This document shows, one piece after another, positions 1 through 6,175 of a stretch of 6,486 nt of DNA. This stretch comes from Elusimicrobiota bacterium. GTDB taxonomy: Bacteria > Elusimicrobiota > Elusimicrobia > UBA1565 > UBA9628. The position numbers were made by a program, and so were the translations under genes. The stretch covers positions 1 to 6,486 of the forward strand of contig JAMPYD010000116.1 in assembly GCA_023700845.1 (NCBI GenBank). Reading direction: 5' to 3'. The stretch's first letter is position 1. The number at the start of each line of letters is the position of its first letter. The notes under the pieces are model-generated. The model saw only the letters and a program-made list of their open reading frames with translations. It did not search any database and was not told the DNA's origin.

Positions 1-559
1 CCGCCGCCGTCCACAGCGCCCGCCCGCGGAGGCCGCTCGCCCCGCGGGCCCGCGCGAGGGCGACGGGCAGGGCCGACGCCAGCGCCGTGCCCAGGAAGAT
101 CGGGTTGCCGAAGCTCGCGAAGGGCCGGGCCGCGCCGGCCGCGGCCTCGCCGACGGCCCACAGCGCCGCGGCGCAGGCGCCGGCGCTCCAGGCCGTCAGG
201 AACGGGCCCGGGCCCGTCGCCGCGAACGCGCGGCCCGCCGCCCAGAAGGCGAGGCCGCAGAACAGGAGGCGCGCCGCCTCGGTCTGGGACGCGGCGAGGT
301 CGGGCGACAGCGCCCAGAACAGCAGGCCGGAGGCGGCGAGCGCCGCCGCCGGAAGGTCGAGCGGCGAGCGCCGCCCCGCGCCGCGCCGGGCCGCGACGCC
401 TCCGGCGAGCAGGACGACGGCCTGGACGGCGAGGAGCTTGGCGCGGATGATCTTCTGGTCGGGGACGAGCCAGAAGGCCGCGGCGCCCAGCGCCCACGCC
501 GCCAGGAGCGCGTGATCGGTCGCGGCGGCGGGCCGGGGCGGGGCCTTGGCCTTAGACAT
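1..559 (-). CDS. O-antigen ligase family (WaaL/Wzy_C-like) membrane protein, N-terminal part
   Basis: An open frame starts at the ATG at 559, which overlaps the ybeY stop by 8 bases, and runs off the left edge without a stop, giving 186 residues. The sequence is rich in Ala, Leu, Gly and Trp and shows several likely membrane helices (about 16-33, 40-57, 69-86, 95-113, 120-140 and 153-170), with Arg-rich loops between (58-64, 170-180). The segment RPFASFGNPIFLGTALASAL (145-164) matches the 'R..STFGNPNFLAAYL' signature found before the Wzy_C domain in O-antigen ligase/polymerase-like proteins of the inner membrane. Those proteins join or polymerise sugar chains on lipid carriers; in many the C-terminal part also holds TPR repeats, which would lie outside this window. 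The Shine-Dalgarno match is weak, so translation may be coupled to ybeY. The exact substrate (lipopolysaccharide, pilin or another acceptor) cannot be told. Extreme GC content makes long shadow frames on the other strand. Confidence 0.75.
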   Translation of the reverse strand, partial: MSKAKAPPRPAAATDHALLAAWALGAAAFWLVPDQKIIRAKLLAVQAVVLLAGGVAARRGAGRRSPLDLPAAALAASGLLFWALSPDLAASQTEAARLLFCGLAFWAAGRAFAATGPGPFLTAWSAGACAAALWAVGEAAAGAARPFASFGNPIFLGTALASALPVALARARGASGLRGRALWTAA

Positions 560-1019
560 CCAGCGAGGCGACGATCCGGTCCTGGACCTTGAACATGCGG
601 GCCTTCGCGGCGGGACGGGAATCGTCGTGGCCGGCGAGATGCAGCGCCCCGTGGACGGCGAGCGTCGCGGCCTCGGCGGCGGGGGAGTGACCCAGGGCCT
701 TCGCCTGGCGGCGCGTCATCCACGACGAGATGAAGATGTCCCCGACGGGCGCCTCGGCGCCGGTCAGGCCCGGGACGGGCTCGTGCGCGAAGGAAATGAC
801 GTCGGTGTCGTAGTCGTGGCCGAGGTAATGCCGGTTCATCCTCAGCATCTCGGCGCGCCCGAGGAACACGACGTTGACCTCGCCGCTTCGCCCGGCCGTC
901 TTCTTCGACGCGCCGAGCGCCAGGCGCACCGCCTTGCGGTACAGCGCCGCGCGCCTCGCCGGGGCCGGCAAGGAGGCCATTCCCGCGATGATGACCGTCA
1001 ACCCGTTTTTTCGTCCCAT
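552..1019 (-). CDS. ybeY: Endoribonuclease YbeY (variant active-site type)
   Basis: YbeY is a zinc-dependent RNase that matures the 3' end of 16S rRNA and takes part in ribosome quality control. The 155-residue product has the family length and order: an N-terminal strand LTVIIAG (7-13), NVVFLGRAEMLRMNRHYLGH (49-68), DTDVISF (71-77), VGDIFIS (92-98) and the metal motif VHGALHLAGHD (122-132). Two of the three usual zinc ligands are His123 and His127; the third position of HxxxHxxxxxH is Asp133. The Arg of the common YRGKD segment is also replaced, by Leu66 in YLGHDY. I remember both changes together in Bacteroidetes YbeY, so this is probably a functional variant. I chose the ATG at 1019, with AAGGG 10 bases upstream, because the later ATG at 980 would remove the first strand. 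It overlaps phoH by 22 bases, the common phoH-ybeY pairing, and overlaps the next gene by 8. Confidence 0.93.
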   Translation of the reverse strand: MGRKNGLTVIIAGMASLPAPARRAALYRKAVRLALGASKKTAGRSGEVNVVFLGRAEMLRMNRHYLGHDYDTDVISFAHEPVPGLTGAEAPVGDIFISSWMTRRQAKALGHSPAAEAATLAVHGALHLAGHDDSRPAAKARMFKVQDRIVASLDV

Positions 1020-1954
1020 TTGTCGTAGGCCCTTATGATTCGTTTCACGATAGGATGGCGGGACACGTCGGCCTCGGCCATGCGCACCACGGCCATGCCG
1101 TCCACGCCTTTGAGAATCTCGAGCACGCGCACCAGCCCCGAGGTCGCGCGCGCGCCGAGGTCGTTCTGCGTCGTGTCCCCGGTGACGACGGCCTTCGAGC
1201 CGGCGCCCATGCGCGTGAGGAACATCTTCATCTGCTCGGGGGTGGTGTTCTGCGCCTCGTCGAGGATCATGAACGCGTCCTCGAACGTCCGGCCGCGCAT
1301 GTAGGCCAGCGGCACGATCTCGATGACGTCGTTGTCCCGCCAGGTGCGGAAGCGCTCCCCGCCGAGCAGGGAGATGAACGCGTCGTAGAGGGGGCGCAGA
1401 TACGGGTTCACCTTCTCCATCAGGTCGCCGGGCAGGAAGCCGAGCTTCTCGCCCGCCTCGACGACCGGCCGCGAGAGGACGATCTTCGTCACCTGGCGCT
1501 GCTCGAGGGCGCGCAGCGCGCAGGCGACCGCGAGGAAGGTCTTGCCCGTGCCGGCCGGGCCGATGCCGAAGGTCAGGTCGTGCTCGGTGATCGTGTCGCA
1601 GTATTTCTGCTGGTTCGGCGTCCGGGCGCGCAGGACCTTGCCGTTGTGGGCGCGGTACAGCCCGTCCTCGGGCAGGGACGGCGCGTCCAGGTTGATCGGC
1701 TCGAAGCCGCGAGGGTCGACGGGGGCGGCGCGGCGGCGCAGCGCTTCGATTTCGGACCGCAGGCGCTTGGCGGCCTTCTCGACGCGCTGGGCGCTTCCCT
1801 TGACGGTCAGCGACAGGTCGCCGCTCTCCGCGTCCTGGCGCAGGAAGATTTCCACTCCGAAATCCCTCTCCAATTCGCGCAGGCGCGCGTCCTGCTCGCC
1901 GAGGAGGCGGACCGTCTCGGCCTGGTCGTTGAGGCGTATGAGCTTGGTGGTCAT
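998..1954 (-). CDS. phoH: PhoH family ATPase (PhoH/PhoL type)
   Basis: The 318-residue cytoplasmic protein has the usual length and layout of PhoH-like ATPases. The N-terminal ~75 residues (FGVEIFLRQD, then LSLTVKGSAQRVEKAAKRL) form a KH-like nucleic-acid-binding pattern. The P-loop domain follows with TPNQQKY (112-118), Walker A GPAGTGKT (132-139), LSRPVVEAGEKLGFLPGD (160-177), PLAYMRGRTF (215-224), Walker B ILDEAQNTT (230-238, Asp232-Glu233) and VTGDTTQND, which looks like the sensor region. All key ATPase residues appear intact. The family is linked to RNA metabolism and often sits beside ybeY, as here, but its exact substrate is not settled. The start is the ATG at 1954, which overlaps the GH57 stop by one base (TAATG) and has GGGGGA 7 bases upstream. 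The gene's 3' end overlaps ybeY by 22 bases. The open frame continues far upstream on this strand, but that part is only a shadow of the GH57 gene. Confidence 0.96.
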   Translation of the reverse strand: MTTKLIRLNDQAETVRLLGEQDARLRELERDFGVEIFLRQDAESGDLSLTVKGSAQRVEKAAKRLRSEIEALRRRAAPVDPRGFEPINLDAPSLPEDGLYRAHNGKVLRARTPNQQKYCDTITEHDLTFGIGPAGTGKTFLAVACALRALEQRQVTKIVLSRPVVEAGEKLGFLPGDLMEKVNPYLRPLYDAFISLLGGERFRTWRDNDVIEIVPLAYMRGRTFEDAFMILDEAQNTTPEQMKMFLTRMGAGSKAVVTGDTTQNDLGARATSGLVRVLEILKGVDGMAVVRMAEADVSRHPIVKRIIRAYDKWDEKTG

Positions 1955-4254
1955 TAGGCGATCCCCCGTGAAGCGTCGGCCAATCCGAGGCGCGCGCCGA
2001 CGGCGCGGCAGGCGTCGAGCGCGGCGGACGGGCCCCGGCCCTCGAGCGCGTCGGCCCAGCGGCGCTGCGCGTCGCGCAGACGCCACGTTCCGGCCAGCAG
2101 GCCCGCGTCCCACAGGGCGTCGAGCCAGCGCAGGGCGCGGGACACGCGCGCGGAGTCGACGGGCTCCGCGATGACGGCCTCCATGTGCCGGTGAAGGCGG
2201 TCCTCCAGTTCGTAGGACCAGGGCAGCTCGGCCGCGTTGAAGGAGTGCACCTCCGCCTCCGCCAGCAGCTCGAGCACGGCGTCGTCCTCCTCGCCGCCGC
2301 GCCGGAACGCCGCCAGGCACTCGACCCAGCGCTTGAGGTAGGCGGCGCGGGAGGCGCCGAGCGCGCCGGCGCCCGCCAGCGACTTGACGACCTCGGCGCG
2401 CTCGTCGTTGAGGATCGCGTCGAGCCCGTAGCCCGCGGGGCCGAAGCGCTCGTCCATCGCGGCGCGGAAGTCCTCGTCGCTCAGGCGGATGAACTGGTCG
2501 CCGATCTGGAGAGGGTCGAGGGCCTCCCGCCGCGGCGCGAGCCAGCAGGCGAAATCGAGGCGGTCGGCGCGGTGGACGACCGCGTGGAAGTCGGCGCTCT
2601 GCCGCGTGTCGCGTGACGCGACCGTCACGTCCCGGACCGACAGCGTCCGCTCTCGCCCCGCGAGGCCCGCCTTGTCCGCGCGGAACGCGGGGCCCGTCGT
2701 CCAGCGGAGCAGCGGCGGCTCCGGCGCCGGCAGATGCAGATGATCGAGCACGGCCGCGTGCGCCGCGGCCCGGGGCAGGCCGACGCGGGCCGAGGCCACC
2801 AAGGTCCTCCAGACCTTGGCGCCGTTCTCGAAGCGCGGCAGGTTCGAGCGGCAGGCGGCCAGGCGCTCGACGAATCCTTCCTCCGGGTTTTCCCCGAGCA
2901 ATTTGGCCAGGTCGATCGCCCGGGCCGCGCGCGTGAGGCACAGCACGGCTTCGACGCCCGAGATGTCGTCGAAGAACCAGCCGCAGCTCGTGAACATGGC
3001 CAGCCGCTCGCGCTGCATCATCAGCAGCTCGAGGGCGTGCCTCTCCTCCTCGGCGAGGAGCGGGCGCTTGGCGTGCGCCTTCAGGAAGGCCGACGCGCGC
3101 TCGTCGCCGGGCTCGAGCCACAGGACCGACGACTCGTCGCGGACCTTCCACGGATCCTCGAAGAAGCGCGAGGCGTCGTCCTCGTAGAACGCGTCGAGGC
3201 GGTGCGCGAGCTTGTTGAGGGCGTCGCGCAGGCCCGTCCTCCACCTCTGGTCCCAGTCGGGCAGGTGCTTGGAGCGGCAGCCGCAGTCCTTGTCCCAGCG
3301 GCCGAGGCCGTGGTCGCAGCTCCAGGAGGTGTTCTCCCGGATGCGGACCTCGTGCGGCGGCGGAAACAGGGAGAGAAAGCGGGCCGGATCGATCGCCGGG
3401 ATGCCGTCGGCCTCGAGCAGGTCGAGCGTCAGCGCCAGCACGCGCTCGGCGCCCGGATGGTGGTGGCCGTAGAACTCGCCGTCGCTGGCGACGTGGGCGA
3501 GCTGGGCCGCGTCGCCCTCCCAGAGCCGGCCGCGCACCGCGTCGGCGAAGTGCCCGGCGCTGACGAGCGTCTCGCCGCTGACGATCCCGGCCGACAGGCG
3601 GTGATGATAGAAGAAGATCACGAGCTTCTTCGTCGGATCCGCCGGCGAGACCCAGAGATAGGGCGTCTTCGGGTCGATGTGCTCGGCGTCGAGCCTGACC
3701 CAGGCGTCGGAGCCGAGGTCGCGGACGGCCTCGCCCTGCTTCGGATCGAGGATGGTGAACTCGATTCCGTGCCCGGCGAGGACCTCGAGGGTCTCGACGT
3801 CCACCGCGGTCTCCGGAAGCCAGAGGCCTTTGGCCTCTCGTTTATAACGATGCCGGAACTCGGCCAGGCCCCAGCGCACCAAGGTCTGCTTGTCGCGGAG
3901 GGACTCGAACGGCAATATATTGTGGAAGTAGGGCTGGGCGATCGCGGTTCCCGTCGCGGCGTCCGCGGCGAGGATGCGGCGCAGGATGGACGGGCGCTCC
4001 CGCTCGAGCCAGGACAGCAAGGTCGGGCCGAAATTATAAGAGAGGCGCTTGAGCGTCTCGTCGTAGGCGATGGTCCGGCCGTCGGAGCCCCCGCGGATGC
4101 CCAAGGTGACGGGCCCGTAGCACTCCTCGGCGATGCGGGCGTTCCAGTCGTGAAACGGGGCCGCCGAGGCCTCGCGGTCGACCGCGCCCGTCCAGGGGTT
4201 CTCGCGGGGAGGCTGATAAAAATGGCCGTGGACGCAGATGTGGCGGTGGCTCAT
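1954..4254 (-). CDS. GH57-family glycoside hydrolase with DUF3536 C-terminal region
   Basis: The 766-residue product has an N-terminal (beta/alpha)7-type GH57 domain and a long helical C-terminal region of the DUF3536 type. GH57 motifs: HGHFYQPPRENPW (9-21), QPYFHNILPF (107-116), GLWLPETAVD (143-152) with Glu148 at the nucleophile position, and HVASDGEFYGHH (254-265) with Asp258 at the acid/base position. ENTSWSCDHGLGRW and DCGC follow shortly after, and FTSCGWFFDDISGVE marks the DUF3536 region. GH57 enzymes are retaining alpha-glucan enzymes (amylases, 4-alpha-glucanotransferases, branching enzymes). For the DUF3536 subgroup I know of no firm reaction, so I call only 'alpha-glucan-active enzyme, probably cytoplasmic'; no signal peptide is visible. 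The ATG at 4254 lies in an ATGA overlap with the REC-HPt stop, and homology begins at residue 5, so the much longer upstream frame extension is not real. Its TAA overlaps the phoH ATG by one base. Association with glgC fits glycogen turnover. Confidence 0.92.
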   Translation of the reverse strand: MSHRHICVHGHFYQPPRENPWTGAVDREASAAPFHDWNARIAEECYGPVTLGIRGGSDGRTIAYDETLKRLSYNFGPTLLSWLERERPSILRRILAADAATGTAIAQPYFHNILPFESLRDKQTLVRWGLAEFRHRYKREAKGLWLPETAVDVETLEVLAGHGIEFTILDPKQGEAVRDLGSDAWVRLDAEHIDPKTPYLWVSPADPTKKLVIFFYHHRLSAGIVSGETLVSAGHFADAVRGRLWEGDAAQLAHVASDGEFYGHHHPGAERVLALTLDLLEADGIPAIDPARFLSLFPPPHEVRIRENTSWSCDHGLGRWDKDCGCRSKHLPDWDQRWRTGLRDALNKLAHRLDAFYEDDASRFFEDPWKVRDESSVLWLEPGDERASAFLKAHAKRPLLAEEERHALELLMMQRERLAMFTSCGWFFDDISGVEAVLCLTRAARAIDLAKLLGENPEEGFVERLAACRSNLPRFENGAKVWRTLVASARVGLPRAAAHAAVLDHLHLPAPEPPLLRWTTGPAFRADKAGLAGRERTLSVRDVTVASRDTRQSADFHAVVHRADRLDFACWLAPRREALDPLQIGDQFIRLSDEDFRAAMDERFGPAGYGLDAILNDERAEVVKSLAGAGALGASRAAYLKRWVECLAAFRRGGEEDDAVLELLAEAEVHSFNAAELPWSYELEDRLHRHMEAVIAEPVDSARVSRALRWLDALWDAGLLAGTWRLRDAQRRWADALEGRGPSAALDACRAVGARLGLADASRGIA
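1962..1967 (-). promoter_or_regulatory. Ribosome binding site of phoH
   Basis: GGGGGA on the minus strand lies 7 bases before the phoH ATG, inside the last codons of the GH57 gene. It supports the start at 1954 and suggests phoH can recruit ribosomes itself, besides coupling through the one-base TAATG overlap. Confidence 0.5.
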
Positions 4255-4934
4255 GAGTAGACCACGCTGACCCGGTCGAGATAGGCGGCGGCGGCCTCGA
4301 GGCGCGCGAGGACGGCGGCCCCGTCGGAGGCCTTGGCCGCCGTCTCGATCAGGAGGCCCTCGTCGCTCAAGGGGCGAAACCCATAGCTGGCGCCCGAGCC
4401 GATGAGCTTGTGGCTCGACGCGGCGATCGCCCGGTAGTCGCCGCGCGCGAGGGCCGTTCTCATCTCCGCGACCTCGCGGCGGCAGCCGTCGAGAAAGTCG
4501 GGGATGAGCGCCTCGAACTCCTTTTCGATGGAGACCAGGATGCGGCCGCCGTCGGGAAGGGCGGCGAGCGCCCGGCTCAGCGCCGCGAGGAGCTCCTCGC
4601 GCCCGAACGGCTTGCGCACCGTCGCGTCGAACCCCGCCTCGAGGCATCTGCGCAGGTCCGCGGGCTCCGTGTTCGCGGTCAGCGCGAGCACGGGGCTTCG
4701 CGCGCGCGCGCGGCCTTTCTCCTCGGCGCGCATGAGCGCGACGGCGGAGAGGCCGTCGAGCACCGGCATCTGGATGTCCATGACGACCGCAGCGTAGTCC
4801 CCGGCCCGGAACATCTCGACCGCGGACTGCCCGTCCTCGGCGAGGTCCACCCGGTAGCCGGCCTTCGTCAGGCACAGCTGGAGGAGCGCGCGCAGGGCCG
4901 GGGTGTCGTCGACGGCGAGGACGCGGGCGCTCAC
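4251..4934 (-). CDS. Stand-alone REC-HPt phosphorelay protein
   Basis: This 227-residue protein joins a receiver domain to a histidine phosphotransfer domain, with no kinase, DNA-binding or enzymatic output domain. Receiver (about 4-125): acidic pair Asp9-Asp10, phospho-acceptor Asp53 in VVMDIQMPVLDG, Thr86 in ALTAN and Lys108 in RKPF, all expected for an active receiver. HPt domain (about 135-222): a four-helix pattern with His175 in SSHKLIGSGASYGF; the usual HxLKG has Ile178 in place of Lys. The pair looks like the C-terminal end of a hybrid histidine kinase made into a separate protein, so it probably passes phosphate between a kinase and a partner in the cytoplasm. The start is GTG at 4934, inside a GTGA overlap with the glgC stop; the stop overlaps the next gene as ATGA. 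No Shine-Dalgarno match is obvious, so translation is probably coupled to glgC. Partners and target are unknown; the position between two glucan genes suggests, but does not prove, a role in storage-glucan control. Confidence 0.92.
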   Translation of the reverse strand: MSARVLAVDDTPALRALLQLCLTKAGYRVDLAEDGQSAVEMFRAGDYAAVVMDIQMPVLDGLSAVALMRAEEKGRARARSPVLALTANTEPADLRRCLEAGFDATVRKPFGREELLAALSRALAALPDGGRILVSIEKEFEALIPDFLDGCRREVAEMRTALARGDYRAIAASSHKLIGSGASYGFRPLSDEGLLIETAAKASDGAAVLARLEAAAAYLDRVSVVYS

Positions 4935-6175
4935 CGCTGAGCGGTCGTGCCTCGCGGCACGACGACGATGCCGCTCGGGTCCACGAAATAGCGCTTCGCG
5001 TCCTCCTCGGCGTTGAAGCCGAGCTTGAGCTTGGCCGGGATCTCGTTGAAGCGGTCCACGATCACGCGCTTCAAGTGCGCTTCCGATCTGATCTTGCAGA
5101 AGTCCATGATGATCGAGTCCTCGATCACCGCCCCGTCGTGGATGTGCACCCCGCGCCCGATGATCGAGTTCTTGATCGTCGCGTTGCGCACGAAGCAGCC
5201 GTCGCTGATGATGCAGTTCGTCAGCTTGCCGTCGAGAACCTTGGCGGGAGGGCCGTCGTAGCGTCCCGAGTGGATGAACCAGCGGCGGTTGTTGAGGTTG
5301 AGCCGCGGGCGCGCGCCGAGAATGTCCATGTTGGACTGGTAGAACGCCCCCAGCGTCCCCACGTCCCGCCAGTACGACTGCTCCTCGTACGCCTTCAGTC
5401 CGGGCAGGACGTTGGTCGAGAAGTCGTAGGCGTACAGCTTGTGGCTTTTCAGGATGGCCGGGAGGACGTTTTTCCCGAAATCGAGGTCGCTTTCGTCCTT
5501 GTGGTGGTTCTTGAGCAGGTCCACGAGGACGTCCTTCGTGAAGACGTAGTTGCCCATCGACGCGAGCGCGTGCGTCGTGCTGCCGGGCATCGGGTCGGCC
5601 GTCAGAGGCTTCTCGATGAAGTCCATGACCCGGCCTTTCGCGTCGGTCTGCACGATGCCGAAGGAGGGGACGCTCTTGAGGGGGACCGGGATCGTCGAAA
5701 CGGTGACGTCGGCGCCCTTCTCGATGTGCCATTGGATCATCTGGCCGACGTCCATCCGGTAGACGTGGTCCGCGCCGAAGACGACGACCAGGTCGGGATC
5801 GAAGTCGTGGATCAGGTTGAGGTTCTGGCGCACCGCGTCGGCCGTGCCGCGGTACCACATCGTGCCGAGGCGCATCTGGGGGGGGACGACGGTGATGAAG
5901 TGCTCCCGCGTGAGGCCGGCGGTCCGCCAGTTGGAGCGCAGGTGCTCGATGAGGCTCTGCGACATGTACTGCACGAGCACGTAGATCGACAGCATGCCCG
6001 AGTTGACGAGGTTCGAGAGGACGAAGTCCACGATGCGGTACTTGCCCCCGAACGGGACGGCGGGCTTGGAGCGCTCGTGCGTCAGCGGGTGAAGGCGCTC
6101 GCCCTTGCCTCCGGCGAGCACGATCGCGAGAACGCGCCGCGTCGGCGCGATGTTGGGCTTACTGGGGCTCGGCAT
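4931..6175 (-). CDS. glgC: Glucose-1-phosphate adenylyltransferase (ADP-glucose pyrophosphorylase)
   Basis: This cytoplasmic enzyme makes ADP-glucose from ATP and glucose-1-phosphate, the committed step of bacterial glycogen synthesis. The 414-residue product is close to the ~430 of E. coli GlgC. The nucleotidyltransferase domain has the pyrophosphorylase signature LAGGKGERLHPLT (20-32), KPAVPFGGKYRIVDF (37-51), YRGTADAV (108-115), GADHVYRMD (134-142, with Asp136 at the catalytic Asp position) and FIEKP (186-190, with Lys189 matching the glucose-1-phosphate-binding Lys). SYWRDVGTL follows, then a left-handed beta-helix region with hexapeptide-like repeats (about 300-385) and the typical NAEEDAKRYF end. 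The E. coli activator residue Lys39 aligns with Glu34, so fructose-1,6-bisphosphate control may differ. I chose the ATG at 6175 because GAGGA lies 5 bases upstream; an in-frame ATG at 6202 would add nine residues but lacks a good ribosome site. The gene overlaps the adaptor gene by 17 bases, and its TGA shares GTGA with the next gene's GTG start. Confidence 0.96.
   Translation of the reverse strand: MPSPSKPNIAPTRRVLAIVLAGGKGERLHPLTHERSKPAVPFGGKYRIVDFVLSNLVNSGMLSIYVLVQYMSQSLIEHLRSNWRTAGLTREHFITVVPPQMRLGTMWYRGTADAVRQNLNLIHDFDPDLVVVFGADHVYRMDVGQMIQWHIEKGADVTVSTIPVPLKSVPSFGIVQTDAKGRVMDFIEKPLTADPMPGSTTHALASMGNYVFTKDVLVDLLKNHHKDESDLDFGKNVLPAILKSHKLYAYDFSTNVLPGLKAYEEQSYWRDVGTLGAFYQSNMDILGARPRLNLNNRRWFIHSGRYDGPPAKVLDGKLTNCIISDGCFVRNATIKNSIIGRGVHIHDGAVIEDSIIMDFCKIRSEAHLKRVIVDRFNEIPAKLKLGFNAEEDAKRYFVDPSGIVVVPRGTTAQR

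Noticed and set aside
196..723. A 175-residue minus-strand frame across the ybeY/O-antigen-ligase junction, and an 87..515 plus-strand frame
   Set aside because: Both are Arg/Ala/Pro/Ser-rich shadows; the frame from 559 leftward has hydrophobic helices and the FGNP motif, and ybeY covers the rest.
1055..1957. A 300-residue open frame on the plus strand opposite phoH
   Set aside because: It mirrors phoH almost exactly, and phoH has all its ATPase motifs.
998..3244. A possible 748-residue fusion with phoH at its C-terminus
   Set aside because: The part before residue 431 is Arg/Gly/Pro-rich out-of-frame translation of the GH57 gene; the ATG at 1954 with a ribosome site and the family's usual length set the true start.
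2734..4260. A 508-residue open frame on the plus strand
   Set aside because: It lies fully antisense to the GH57 gene, whose motifs are unmistakable; its composition (Val, Arg, Glu, Ala, Gly, Asp rich, no motifs) is that of a high-GC shadow frame.
4699..4712. A run of seven CG dinucleotides, possible Z-DNA or simple repeat
   Set aside because: It encodes the Arg-Ala-Arg-Ala loop before the fourth strand of the receiver domain, at normal length for the family, and is expected in such GC-rich coding sequence.
4251..5858. A possible long N-terminal extension of the REC-HPt protein
   Set aside because: The upstream part is a frame-shifted reading of glgC; the GTG at 4934 in the GTGA overlap starts just before the receiver's first strand.
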